Assembly (NCBI RefSeq): GCF_932526225.1
Contig: NC_064043.1
Span: 12,336,085-12,400,084 of the forward strand
DNA length: 64,000 bases
Origin: Nematostella vectensis
Taxonomy: Eukaryota > Cnidaria > Anthozoa > Actiniaria > Edwardsiidae
Direction: 5' to 3'
Below the pieces are notes generated by a model. That model was not told the DNA's origin and ran no database searches. It worked only from the letters and a program-made list of their open reading frames with translations. Position 1 is the first letter of the stretch. Each line of letters opens with the position of its first letter. Of this stretch, positions 1 to 11,150 are shown one piece after another. The position numbers and the translations under genes are program-made.

Positions 1-760
1 AGGTAAGAAGAACAAAAGTTAGACGGTGATTCTTTAAATATCATAAGCAAATGACTATTATAAAGACGGCAAAACGGTAGATTGCCTACTCAAGGATACT
101 TACTGCCCATTTTTAAGCTGTTTGTGGCCAGAGGACTCTGGCTAGAGGAAGATTTCTGGGGAAAACCGGAGCTGGTTCTGTGGACGGACAATGGCCACAA
201 AACGAAAAGGACTTCGCTTGCTACCGCGCATGCTCTGACGTCACGTTTTGCCTCGGTGTCGTGTCACATAGAAGCCTTACAAAAAAAATTAAGGGGGAGG
301 GGTAGGAGAGGGAAATGAGGAAAAATGTTTAACTGTGTTTAAATCACAAGCTAAGAAACTACACGAATTTGTAGGAATCAATTTTCAAATACAATTACAA
401 AAAAAAGGCAAGCAAAAAGACTTCACAAAAGTGTTGTCTATTACAATCTGTGGCGCGCTTTCTAAAAAAAGTTCGGGATATCAGGGTAAAATTTAAGTAT
501 ACAAACAAATCTAAGGGGTTTAAAGAAATAAGGGGCGAATTCATTGTTCCTCTGTGTATTTTCATATATTATTTCCTGTTATTTTTAATCCAAATATTTG
601 AAAGAGGGGGGAGGGGGGCGCCCTAACCCTGGATGACCACCGTCTTTACTTTATTTGCTTTTTTCAATAAACGTTCATCCATTAAATATTTGTCTTTTTC
701 TTGTTCAAAGTCTACAGTGCTTTTTTAAGAACTACATGCATCATAGTTATTTTACTCAGT
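1..760. other. Intergenic flank, no gene seen
   Basis: No convincing exon or RNA gene on either strand. The short open frames have no homology I recognise. Around 540-620 there is an interspersed repeat with a related copy at about 26520-26620: both share a 'tgttatttttaa.ccaaata' core followed by a G-rich run. It is probably a short non-autonomous element end. Confidence 0.5.
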
Positions 761-769
761 TTCAAACAT

Positions 770-1640
770 GGGGAGGAGAGTGGGGGGCGCTTATTAATAA
801 TTTTGGTTCAAAGGGGGCGCTTATTCGGGGTTCCCTTATAATAGTTTTGGTTCAGAGTGGGGCGCTTATTCGGGGAAGGCGCTTATTAATAATTTTTGTT
901 CAAAGGGGGTGCTTATTTGGGGGGTCGCTTATTAATAGTTTTGGTTCAAAGTGGGGCGCTTATTCGGGGGTGGCGCTTATTAATAATTTTGGTTCAAAGG
1001 GGGCGCTTATTTGGGGGGTCGCTTATTAATAGTTTTGGTTCAAAGTGGGGCGCTTATTCGGGGGTGGCGCTTATTAATAATTTTGGTTCAAAGGGGGCGC
1101 TTATTTGGGGGGTCGCTTATTAATAGTTTTGGTTCAAAGTGGGGCGCTTATTCGGGGGTGGCGCTTATTAATAATTTTGGTTCAAAGGGGGCGCTTATTT
1201 GGGGGGGTCGTTTATTAATAATTTTGGTTCAAAGGGGGCACTTATTTGGGGGGTCCCTTATTAATAATTTTGGTTTAAAGGGGGTGCTTATTCGGGGGAG
1301 GCGCTTTTAATAGTTTGGGTTCAAAGGGGGCTTATTCAGGGGGGCCCTTATTAATAGTTTTGGTTCAAAGTGGGACGGTTATTAATAATTTTGGTTCAAA
1401 GGGTGCGCTTATTTGGGGGAGGCACTTATTAATAATTTTGGTTCATAGGGGGCGCTTATTCAGGGGGGTCGTTTATTAATAATTTTGTTTCAAAGGGGGT
1501 GCTTATTCGGGGGAGGCGCTTATTGGTAGTTTTGGTTCTAAGTTATTTAACTCAGTTTCAAACATGGGGAGGAGACATGGCCCTTATTAATAGTTTTGGT
1601 TCAAAGGAGGCGTTTATTCCGGAGGGGTGCTTATTTGGGG
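770..1640. repeat. Composite GC/AT minisatellite
   Basis: About twenty tandem, imperfect copies of a unit of roughly 47 bp made of 'gcgcttattaataattttgg', 'ttcaaagggg' and 'cgcttattcggggg'. Two subtypes alternate (aataattttgg versus aatagttttgg), giving a higher-order period of about 95 bp between 900 and 1200. Short open frames across it are by-products of the repeat. It lies in the 3' flank of the ELMOD2-like gene. Confidence 0.85.
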
Positions 1641-1659
1641 GAGCCACTTATTTGAGGGA

Positions 1660-2648
1660 GGCACACGAGTGATTACGGTTTTCCCTTTTTTTTAGATGGG
1701 TATAACCTAAGTTTATGTATAGAGAGTAGATTCTTTATTTTCTTTGAATGTTTTTACATTTTTTTCAAGTGCAGTAGACATTCAGCAACTTACAGAACTA
1801 ATATGATAACTTATGAATCCTATGAATCAACAATATTTTATAATTACATTTAATTGCTTTTAAAATATTTACAAAATGATTTACCATTAAAATTGACTAG
1901 TCTGGTGGAATTCATAAATAATGGGATATTGATTATTTACAATCTTGTGTGTGTATATATATGTATTCAAAGTGTAATGTTTTTTAAATAAATATTTTGG
2001 GAAAAATATGGTGACATCCTTAAACCTACTAGACAGCTTGCACTGCGGTTCATTAAAGTGCCACGATTAGCCCAAGATTAACCAAAATGAAAGCATGCTA
2101 GCAGGCTGTTTTTCTAAATTAGAAAAGCAATATATACAGGCATATATCCAGGATTGCCTTAGGGGGGGGCACATTCATAAGGTAGGGTACCATTTGGAAA
2201 TAGGATCCTTTAATAAGAAATGACCCACTTTTCGGTGCCCACCCTTTTTGGTGTGCACCCGGCACACCCCCGTGTATGAATCGAATATAAACTATAATTC
2301 AACTTTATGTTCCCTTATCATCATTGTTTTACCATTATCGCTGTACAGTATTTGGTAATTTTGAGGATAAGAACAGCATTTGCTATCTTTTTGGTCAAAT
2401 TTTCTAAATGTGTAAGCAATTAATGAAGAATATTTTCATTCTTTGACAGTATAACAAATATGACACACCTTCATAATGTACTGTATTTTTCAAGAATTTT
2501 TTTTTACTGTAATCCCTATACAATCATATCATAGAATTATCCCTTCCCCCAAGATATGCGAGCTCCCTCCCAAACCTTTTTTTTTCTAGTTATGCCCATG
2601 ATTAACGCTCACCTCCCCTCCCCCCCTGTGGAAGCCTGCACTGCCTAC
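1660..2648. other. 3' flank of ELMOD2-like gene
   Basis: AT-rich sequence without a supported exon. It should contain the 3' UTR and polyadenylation site of the minus-strand gene ending at 2649. A G-run region around 2160-2290 resembles the ends of the GC-rich MITEs seen elsewhere in the window, but no paired inverted repeat could be delimited. Confidence 0.4.
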
Positions 2649-5600
2649 CTAGAAATGTGTATCCAAGGAATTGAGTGATGTCAGAGACCCCATCTGGTCT
2701 ATTGTCGAGTGTTTAAGTATAAGGCGCACATTCGTATCTTTTAACATTCTACCAATTTTCTCCTCAAATAAGTCCTTGTACTTGTTGAATTCCATGACAC
2801 TTGCTGGCTTCTCAATCATCCAAAAGGAATTGAACTCATACAACAGATAACCTGAAAAGGGATAATAAATTAAGTATTTTCAATTTATTGATCAAACAGC
2901 AGTTTTAACTACAGGTGCAAAAGAAGTGGAATCGATGTTCAAGAATAATTCATTTGTGAAGCTTTCATTTTAAGTTTAAAGTATAAAAATCGAACAAATT
3001 TGTAACAGCATTAAAAATATAGAGATATTTTAAAATCCATTGGGACTATCAAGTACACTATAAAAATTTTTTTTAATGATGTACCATTTCCCCACATTTC
3101 CCTACCATTTCCCCAAACCTTAGTGTCTTTCTCTTACTCCTTCATCTTCCTACAATTATAGGGTAACCCTAGTGATCTAGCTTTCAGGGTTGGAACAAGA
3201 TTTTTAATACTTACAGTAGACTTCATGGAAGTCAGTAGGAGATGGTTTGTCATGTTTGCAGTTATAGAAATGATTTCTCAAGGAGCCATCTTCTAGAAGC
3301 CTGAAAGCCATGCCCGTGATGTTTATACCAACAATGGCATAGGAGTACCTAATAAAAAATGAGCTTAATCAGTATGATAATTTTCATTAAAAGTGCAGTA
3401 AATAAAAATACAGTGTCAAGAATAATAAGTGTAAAGACTGCAAAAAACAATTTTGTATCTAGAACTTTATACTGAAGATTATTTCTAAATGCAAAGAGCC
3501 AGTTTAGGTAGAATCACCACAATAAAGTGATAAATAATTTGGACAGATCTTTGTTTGCCCTATTGTAACTGTAAGTAAATAATAAACAATTTCTTAGGTA
3601 CAAATTAGCTAAACTGTCATTTAAAGGTTTAAATAATTTCGTAACCAGTCATTCAAAGAGATATAAATCTTGCTATTCTACGTGATGCTGATAACTGTGA
3701 TGCATATACAAGCCCCACTTACCCATAGCTTGGGTGGTGAGAATTTGACAACACTTTTCTAGCTGCGGAAGAGTGGTTTGATGCAAAATAACTATAAAAA
3801 TATAGATGAACATCAAATTATATGTTTGGGGATTGAATGTGAAGTAATGAGAAATTCAGAAAAAATGCCATACTTACAGCAGATTATCCATTCCAAGCAT
3901 ACCTGAAGAAAAACATGAATAAAAATAATCATTAATTAAAACAAAGACACACTTAACCAAACCCTGAAGCCAAAAAAAAAATACCAGGCACAGTTCTTAA
4001 CCCCCCAAAAATACACATGTTAAGTTAACCATGTCTTACCCATCCCCCGAAAGTCTGTCATGGGGTCTTTTCCCTGGAAGCCAATGTCTCCCCACTGGGA
4101 GGTAATTCTGTTTTCTAGCTTTGTTCCTGGCATCATAAGCTCCCAAAGCTGCAAATAAAACGGTGAAAGCTATACATATGAAGTTGGAGAATTTGGGACA
4201 TTTAGTAGACGCAGTGTTATTTGAGCAACAATGATAGACAAGCAAATCTTATTAGCTCCCCCACACCACACCCTTAATTGATAACAGTTGACTCCCTCAA
4301 ATATTGAACTTGAGGAAAATATAGAATAGTTCTAGTTATTGAGAATTAAGTGCATATGAAAGAATAAACTTATCCTTCATATCACTTGTGTTATACACAA
4401 GTGCAGAGCAAGCATTTTTGTGGAGTTTCCATAGCCGTCAACCTAACTTGGACAGAAATCTTGTGACATTGGGTGAAATACAGTAAATATGTGAAAAAAA
4501 CAAACAAGAGGGCTAATGCAGGTGAATACAGAGAATGTATAAACATTCTCACAAAAATAAGGCTGAGGTCCAAAATCTTGTGACACCCCCTTAATGCAGG
4601 TAAGTTGACAGCTATGAGTTTTCAGCCCTTCTTTTCCGTGCTGCTGAAACAGTAAAAATCTTCTCTTTTTCTCTGCTGAAACTCCATAAACAAAAGAAAA
4701 CAAAAGAAACGCTTGCTTTGCAGGCTATGATGATCTATACAATATTGCAAACTGATATGTTTAATCCTCAGGAAATCTTAGCATGTGTACACATACCTTA
4801 AGTAACTTTTTTTCATGATCCTTGTTGTCTGAATTGTACCGTTCTTTTCGATACTCATTGATGGTTTTAATCAAATCAGTATAACCACAGATCTGCTTGA
4901 GACATACTAACATATTGTCATAAAATCTGTGAATAAAATAAAAAGTGAGATTAAAACAAAGTCAACACATAGCACATAATTTTCTACATCTAGGCAGAAC
5001 TGAAGTGAAGCTACTTACACTTTCTCTTTGCCAATATCAATCTTTTTTGTTGACATAATCATCTGTACTGCTTGGCTTATATCAGCATTTTGTTTATCTG
5101 GCAGCTCATTTAATGCCTGATAACATAAATGCAGAAACACTATATCAGACATGCTATAAATATTTATAGCCTGATTAGACGAAGAAGACCCTAAACAGTC
5201 TTATACTAAGTTAAAATATTCAAATATTATCCATGGTCTGTATTTACTCACTCACTCACTCACTCACTATCCATTTACGTCAGTGTCCACCTATTGGCAG
5301 GTGTGACGCCGCATGGAGGTTCACATCGGGGTCGCGCAGGTTCTTTACAGCATCTCTCCATGCTTTACGGTTCGATGCCACGCTTGCCTTCAGGCCAGCC
5401 GTTTTTAGATCACTAAGCGTGGCATCTGCCCAAGTCTTTCTGGGTCTGCCCCTCATCCTTTGCCCCCCCGGCTCGAAGTCTGGAGGACACAGGATTTGGT
5501 GCCTGTGCCCTCTCCACATCACAGTATTCAATGCAAATACATGCAAAAATGAATCAAGTTGATTGTTTCATTTTCATTTGCATGTATTTGCATTGAATAC

Positions 5601-6185
5601 AGCTCATTGATAATAAGATGTTTAGGCTTAGTCTTAGAAACAATTAGTTATGGAAATAATAGAAAACCATTACTTTACCTGTATTTTTGAATTCCTCAAA
5701 GAATATTCTAGAGAATAAGAAATTAATGAACAGAAATTAAAAAAGAAAAAAATAATCTAGGTATACAAAAGCTTTATGGGGCAATAAATAGCCTGAATTT
5801 ACTATAGGTGATTTCAGGACAAAAATTTGCAATGTGTCGCTTTCTTCACTAAGTAACAGATGCCAAGTCTCAGGAATGACATTAAGCAATACTGTACAAT
5901 CCCATATTGCTGACCATTCTTCCAACAAAGTTTATTCGTTTATTTAGAATTTTTATTTAGAACCTTCTTGTATTCAAAAAGAGACTATAGAAATACAAAC
6001 ACATGGGGTGGTATTCTGATTTTTTCCTATTGTGACTTACCAACTTGTGAGGTCCTAGGTGCACCATATTGGGCTTTGTAACAAATCCTTTGTAATTCAC
6101 ATGAGCCTGTCCCAAAATGAAGCAACCATTTCACTACTCTGCGATACCAGAAGAAGAAAGAAAGATAGGTCCAGATTTCCACCAT
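2649..6185 (-). CDS. ELMOD2: ELMO domain-containing protein 2 (ELMOD2-like ARF/ARL GAP)
   Basis: Nine coding exons, 5' to 3' on the minus strand: 6185-6041, 5707-5679, 5116-5019, 4926-4797, 4148-4040, 3902-3878, 3791-3723, 3348-3215, 2851-2649. All have AG/GT borders and compatible phases, giving 313 aa (human ELMOD2 is about 293). The N-terminus carries a hydrophobic aromatic stretch followed by CELQRI, as in vertebrate ELMOD2. Residues about 135-310 form the ELMO domain. The family GAP signature is intact: W153, GFQ, DP, then TDFRGMG with the presumed catalytic arginine at R168. The segment GYSYAIVGIN is nearly identical to vertebrate ELMOD2. Family knowledge: these proteins stimulate GTP hydrolysis by ARF and ARL2 at membranes, lipid droplets and mitochondria. 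Two exons are only 29 and 25 nt, which explains why simple reading frames miss them. The start is the first ATG after the acceptor at 6206/6207; this exon begins at 6206 and the gene probably has an upstream non-coding exon. ELMOD1/ELMOD3 are less likely alternatives. Confidence 0.93.
5238..5523 (-). mobile_element. 5'-truncated RTE-like LINE 3' end in ELMOD2 intron
   Basis: On the minus strand this encodes the C-terminal tail typical of RTE/BovB-type reverse transcriptase ORFs: GRPRKTWADATLSDLK followed by NRKAWRDAV. The coding end is followed by a (TGAG)n tail, seen on the plus strand as 'actcactcactcactcactc' at 5247-5267. Only the last 90 or so codons remain, so it is a dead 5'-truncated insertion. 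It lies in the intron between the 29-nt and 98-nt ELMOD2 exons, same strand as the gene. Clade assignment is by eye from the GRPRKTW motif. Confidence 0.65.
5524..5600. repeat. Near-perfect inverted repeat next to the LINE 5' end
   Basis: The sequence starting gtattcaatgcaaatacatg at 5524 returns as its reverse complement ending at 5600. The arms are about 26 bp and enclose a loop of about 20 nt. It abuts the truncated 5' end of the RTE-like fragment and could form a hairpin. Confidence 0.8.
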
Positions 6186-6206
6186 TATTAGCTGATCTAG
6201 TGAGTC

Positions 6207-7103
6207 CTGTGTGAAAACAAATCAATAGTTACACAAAGGACATAACATGCAAAACTGGGAAGAAACAACTCTTATAAACAAGGGACTACAATGGAGGATA
6301 GCATTATTGAACATCACTATGTAGTAATTTTAAAACATAGGTAGAGAAAAATATGTAATTGCTGCAAACATTCAAATAACTTAAAACATTTCTCTGAATT
6401 AATAAAAATATAATCTTACCGCCATAGAAATAAAAGTTAAGTTTACCACTGCAATCACTTATTGAATAAATCACGTTTTGGAGCACTCCATTAAAGGTCT
6501 TTCAGTATGTTTATGGACGTTTTGCCAGAGACATGGACTTAGCCTGCATACAACATTCCTAAGAATTATTCAATTATTCGATGTAATCAACTGATAAGAC
6601 GCCTAAAATGGCATCATAAGGGAAATCACACCTAGATACGGAAATACCTGATAAGAAACCCTCCTGTATTCGTAATCCTCCCTGAATTAATGACGGAAGG
6701 AGATCAGGGAACCCACGGTAGACATTTGATAGCAAGAAAGCCAAAACGGGACGTTAGATAAGGGGAGGCGAAAGATCAACTCTAGAGCTAATAATGACTG
6801 AACATACAGAGAAAAATAGAATTTTCGAGCATTGATCTTAAATAATTATGAAATTCGTGTAGATTGATCTTATTGATGCATTTGGAGTTTGTGATCGTTT
6901 TTTACGAGCACAAATTAAAATGAAAGAACGGCATATCATAACGAGACGTGCGTACAGAATATCAACAAACTCCCACGTCTCTACGCACCGGACAGAGGAA
7001 TAAAGAAGCTCACATTAGCAAGAGTACTTTTAAATAGGGACTATCCTTCAACTGCGTTTTTACAACTGTTGATTAAACATCAAAGCGATTATTCCTCTCT
7101 TAC
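6207..7103 (-). other. ELMOD2 5' intron
   Basis: No coding exon seen. If the candidate exon at 7104 is used, this is the first intron of the ELMOD2-like gene. It contains AT-rich sequence without a delimitable repeat. Confidence 0.4.
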
Positions 7104-7160
7104 CTTTAAGTCTTGCAAGCTTCTCTATCTTTTCTTCAATTCAATCCTCGACGGGAGACC
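7104..7160 (-). other. Candidate non-coding first exon of ELMOD2
   Basis: A consensus donor (AAAG/GTAAGAG on the minus strand) lies at 7104/7103, upstream of the coding exon whose acceptor is at 6207. A GC-richer, CpG-containing stretch with CGTCGACGGGA-like sequence follows at 7140-7210, compatible with a promoter. The upstream border is not determined from sequence. Confidence 0.3.
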
Positions 7161-7483
7161 GCTGAGCCGTGGCAACGGAGCCTTTGGTAAACAGTCCCGT
7201 CGACATGAAATACCGAATTATTTCTCTTTCAACTGATTTTTTTATATAAAATGCTATTGAATTTCGGGCAAAGAAGGTACTAGGAAGAAAAAAACAAATT
7301 CGATATTTTCTTTGGTGAAAGGTGTTTAGCGTGATGCCCAAAAGGGCCATATGACGTCAGAGATGACGTAATAAACCGAACCCGGGTCCAGGGGAGGCGA
7401 CACTACATTATCACGCAAGTCAAGCATATTTCTATGGGTAGATAGGGTTAAGTTGGAATAATAGATATTAAGTTGGAATAATA

Positions 7484-10400
7484 GATACTAAATGTGGAGA
7501 TTGGACGGATTGGAGAGTTTTGTGTGCATTTCTTTAGAAGCTTATACAATTTGGAATTTAAAGCCAGTTCATTCAAAGTCAATCAGCCAAGAAGCTCTGC
7601 ATTTGCATTCATTAATTCACTGTCAAGGCAGCGTCGCGGCCGAATGCTTGGCCCTGTTTTGAACGATTCTACGTCGCCTCGCATTTCATTGATCCTTATA
7701 ATTATGGCAAATGACTGTTCAACGATGAACCCGGGCCCCGTTAAAGATCCTTGTGGCATCTGTCAAAAGCCAACTAGATCGAACCAAAGAGCGATTCAGT
7801 GTGACGAGTGCGACATGTGGTATCATACGAAGTGTATTGCCATGACGGCTCAATCTTATGACAGATTGGGTAGTGACTCCCAGCTTGCGTGGCTGTGCAA
7901 TAAATGCCTTTTCCCAAACTTCTCGACGACGTTCCTGTTAAACGAAATGGATCTTTGTCACGAAAACCGCTTTGAAAGTCTCTCATCTGATTCAACAATA
8001 AGCAGCGACCCGGGATCACCTTTGTTTACGTCTAGCCCTTCAAGATTCCATGATCCCCAAGGGAACCGAGTTAAGATAACACGGAGAAAGTTAAAGATCC
8101 TCTCTCTTAACTGTAACGGGCTAAAAAGCCCGGCCAAAAAGTCGCAGTTTCAATCTCTTGTCGCACTGCATGACCCGGACGTTATTCTCGGCTGCGAATC
8201 AAAGATAAACGCTATTATTCCCACTTATTCAATCTTTCCTGAAAATTATGAAGTATATCGGAGAGATAGGACGGCTTCCGGTGGAGGTGTTTTTATAGCT
8301 GTTCGCAACGATCTGACTGCAGTGGAAGAACGGGGTCTCGACGTCGATGGGGCCGAAATGATAACAGCATCTATCCATCTCGCAAAGCGGAAGAAACTTT
8401 TTCTAACTAGTTTCTATCACCCCCCAACCGACCAGGAGGGACTCGGTCTGTTAGACGACTACTTATGCAAACTGTTCACCAAATACCAGCAGTGCCCTAA
8501 TGCAATCATAGGGGGTGACTTTAACTGCTCGGGTATTGAATGGTCAAGCGGCGAGGCTGTACTCACTCCACCTGTTCACAGCTGGGACCTCGCCCTTATT
8601 GCGTTGGCGGAAAAATATGGATTATCACAGCATGTTAAGTCTCCAACTCGATATGATAGCTTCTTGGACCTTGCATTCTCGTCTAAACCTGGCCTTGTTA
8701 ATGCATGTCATGTTACGTCGGGTCTAAGTGATCACAGCGCGGTTTTATTTGAAGTTGACCTTGCTCCAAAATACATCCCCAAGCCCCCACGTAAGATTTA
8801 TCTTTACCATAAAGCGGACATGGCTGCGTTAAAAGAACACATCGCATCCTTCCATAGGGACTATGCTGCATCGCACATGGAAAGATCCGTGGAGGAAAAT
8901 TGGAATGCTATCTCAACTTGCATTAGTGATGCTATGGAGAGGTTTATTCCATCCAAGACTTCGAAAACAAAGCGACACCTCCCCTGGATAGGCGCGCCCA
9001 TCAAAAAATTGATGCGCAAACGCGACCGCGCCTTCAAAAAGTCCAAACGGACTGGGAAGGAAAAAGACCATGTGAACTACAAACGCCTAAGGAACATTGT
9101 AAGCAACAGCATCAAGGAATCACACAATAACTACGTGAGCGAGATTATGAAGGGGATTGACCTTGAATCTGATGAACCTAGGCCGAACGGAGTGAAGAGG
9201 GCGTGGTCATATCTGAAACTCTTACGCTCAGAGTCACTAGGGATACCCACTCTATTCTGGGAGGGACGGGTTTGCGCGAATGACAAATGTAAAGCTGAGG
9301 CGCTAAGGGCACAGTATGACAGTGTATTCACGCAGGAAGATAATCTTAATGTTCCCACTCTCGGCGCGTCCCCTCACCAAGACATCAAAGACATCTCCTT
9401 CTCTGTTAACGGCGTTAGAGTACAACTCGATAACATCCGTGTAGACAAGGCGTGTGGCCCAGATGCCGTCCCAGCCAGAGTCCTGAAGGAGGCTGCAACA
9501 GAACTCGCACCTATCCTTACATTACTGTTCGAGCAGTCGATGAAGGATGGCGTACTCCCTACTGTGTGGAAGGACGCGAACATATCAGCCATTTATAAGA
9601 AGGGTCTAAGATCTGACCCACAGAACTATCGCCCAGTATCTTTAACATCCTTGGTCTCCAAACTGATGGAACACATTGTCTCAAAACACATAATGTGTCA
9701 CCTGTCCGCAAACAACATCATTACTCAGCTACAGCATGGTTTCCTGAAAGGCCTCTCTTGCTCCACCCAACTAATATCTGTTATTCATGATTGGTCGTCG
9801 GTCCTGAACAACCATGGGCAAGTTGACGTGGTATTTCTTGATTTCGCCAAGGCGTTCGATTCAGTCCCTCACGAACGCCTACTGATCAAGGCCGAGTTCT
9901 ATGGAATCAGAGGAAGACTCTTACTGTGGTTAAGGCACTTTCTTACCAACAGAAGACAGCGAGTGGTCGTGAACGGGGCCTCTTCTACCTGGTCCCCCGT
10001 GCTATCAGGCGTGCCTCAGGGCACGGTCTTAGGACCGATATTATTCCTGCTCTTCATAAACGACCTGCCATCTGGCATCAAATCACACGTGAAACTGTTT
10101 GCCGACGACAGCGTCCTATACCGCCCAATTAAGAGCCTTGATGACCACCACGCCCTACAGCAAGATCTTCACCACCTTGAACGATGGGCAGAACAGTGGC
10201 AGATGAAGTTTGCGCCCAAAAAATGTTACGTCATGACCATCACTTTAAAACGCGACAAGTCCCAGTTCCCATACCATTTGTGTGGAACCACACTGGAGGG
10301 GGTTAGCGTTCAAAAATACCTTGGAGTCCACATTTCTACATCTCTCAATTGGTCAAAGCACACGGAGGAAGTCAAGAAGAAGGCTAACGCAGTACTGGGT

Positions 10401-11150
10401 ATCCTACAAAGAAATTTATCTTCCTGCCCAGCTGCGGTTAAAGAGCAAGCCTACAAGGCGCTGGTACGGCCACTGGTGGAGTACGGGACGGAAGCATGGA
10501 GCCCCCACACTAAGAAGGACATTCAAAAAGTTGAATCTGTACAACGCCGCGCTGCCAGATTTGTGTGCAACGACTACGGAAGGCATAGCAGCGTCACGAA
10601 TATGCTGACACACCTAGGATGGCACCAGCTAGAACTTAGGCGAACAGTATTCGACTCTGTCATGTTTTATAAGATCCACCACGGGCTAGTAAAAATCGAT
10701 TTCCCGAGTGATGTAATTCGCAAACCTGGTTCCTACGCAACCAGGTCAAGCGTCAGGAACACATGCCAACTTACACTCCCGCCTCCCAGTATAAACCAAT
10801 TCAAATACTCCTTCTTTTCAAGAACTATCCCCGTTTGGAACTCTCTGCCCTAACAAATGCTAGACCTCAGCTCTGTCGATGAATTTAAGATAGCCGTCAC
10901 TGGCGAGCTGGCCCGGCAATGATTTAGTTGCCATACTACCCATGTACATGTGTATTGTTATCTCATCATCTTATTGAATTGTTACGTTTATTTATTTATT
11001 TATTTATTCATTCATTTATTGTTTCTTTTGTTTTATTTATTATTTATTTATTATCAACCGTAGTATGTGCATGGGTAGTTGGTACGCTGCCCCTCATTGC
11101 CGGATTAGCTCGCTAGTGGCAATTATTGTATTTAAAGGTTAAAGGTAAAG
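7484..11150 (+). mobile_element. Near full-length CR1-like non-LTR retrotransposon
   Basis: The element body is the open frame at 7494-10923 plus a 3' UTR. The 3' region carries (TTTA)n at 10990-11060 and ends near 11150 in imperfect repeats of 'ttaaaggt', typical of CR1-type tails. The 5' border is not certain; 'agttggaataatagata' is directly repeated at 7451-7487. No ORF1 is seen upstream, so the copy is 5'-truncated or uses a single ORF. It lies on the plus strand between the ELMOD2-like and DNAJA3-like genes, opposite to both. Confidence 0.85.
7494..10853 (+). CDS. CR1-like LINE ORF2: PHD finger, APE endonuclease, reverse transcriptase
   Basis: An uninterrupted frame of 1,119 codons. The frame opens at a GTG; realistic starts are ATG at 7644 or 7704. 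Order of domains: a hydrophobic LILIIM stretch ending in NPGP (residues about 65-83), a PHD/treble-clef zinc finger (CGICQK to CNKC, about 87-138), an apurinic-type endonuclease (LSLNCNGLKS about 203, GDFNC about 341, SDHSAV about 412), and a reverse transcriptase (NYRPVSL, DFAKAFDSVP, GVPQGTVLGP, catalytic FADD near 868). It ends with the usual C-terminal EYGTEAW and IPVWNSLP block. The TAA at 10851 appears premature: the same frame continues as QMLDLSSVDEFK to a TGA at 10921-10923, which is the normal CR1 ending. Function: target-primed reverse transcription. CR1 versus a sister clade is not resolvable by eye. Confidence 0.93.
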   Translation: MEIGRIGEFCVHFFRSLYNLEFKASSFKVNQPRSSAFAFINSLSRQRRGRMLGPVLNDSTSPRISLILIIMANDCSTMNPGPVKDPCGICQKPTRSNQRAIQCDECDMWYHTKCIAMTAQSYDRLGSDSQLAWLCNKCLFPNFSTTFLLNEMDLCHENRFESLSSDSTISSDPGSPLFTSSPSRFHDPQGNRVKITRRKLKILSLNCNGLKSPAKKSQFQSLVALHDPDVILGCESKINAIIPTYSIFPENYEVYRRDRTASGGGVFIAVRNDLTAVEERGLDVDGAEMITASIHLAKRKKLFLTSFYHPPTDQEGLGLLDDYLCKLFTKYQQCPNAIIGGDFNCSGIEWSSGEAVLTPPVHSWDLALIALAEKYGLSQHVKSPTRYDSFLDLAFSSKPGLVNACHVTSGLSDHSAVLFEVDLAPKYIPKPPRKIYLYHKADMAALKEHIASFHRDYAASHMERSVEENWNAISTCISDAMERFIPSKTSKTKRHLPWIGAPIKKLMRKRDRAFKKSKRTGKEKDHVNYKRLRNIVSNSIKESHNNYVSEIMKGIDLESDEPRPNGVKRAWSYLKLLRSESLGIPTLFWEGRVCANDKCKAEALRAQYDSVFTQEDNLNVPTLGASPHQDIKDISFSVNGVRVQLDNIRVDKACGPDAVPARVLKEAATELAPILTLLFEQSMKDGVLPTVWKDANISAIYKKGLRSDPQNYRPVSLTSLVSKLMEHIVSKHIMCHLSANNIITQLQHGFLKGLSCSTQLISVIHDWSSVLNNHGQVDVVFLDFAKAFDSVPHERLLIKAEFYGIRGRLLLWLRHFLTNRRQRVVVNGASSTWSPVLSGVPQGTVLGPILFLLFINDLPSGIKSHVKLFADDSVLYRPIKSLDDHHALQQDLHHLERWAEQWQMKFAPKKCYVMTITLKRDKSQFPYHLCGTTLEGVSVQKYLGVHISTSLNWSKHTEEVKKKANAVLGILQRNLSSCPAAVKEQAYKALVRPLVEYGTEAWSPHTKKDIQKVESVQRRAARFVCNDYGRHSSVTNMLTHLGWHQLELRRTVFDSVMFYKIHHGLVKIDFPSDVIRKPGSYATRSSVRNTCQLTLPPPSINQFKYSFFSRTIPVWNSLP

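Noticed and set aside
5233-5562. Plus-strand 109-codon frame
   Set aside because: It is the antisense shadow of the RTE-like LINE tail, which reads sensibly (GRPRKTW) only on the minus strand.
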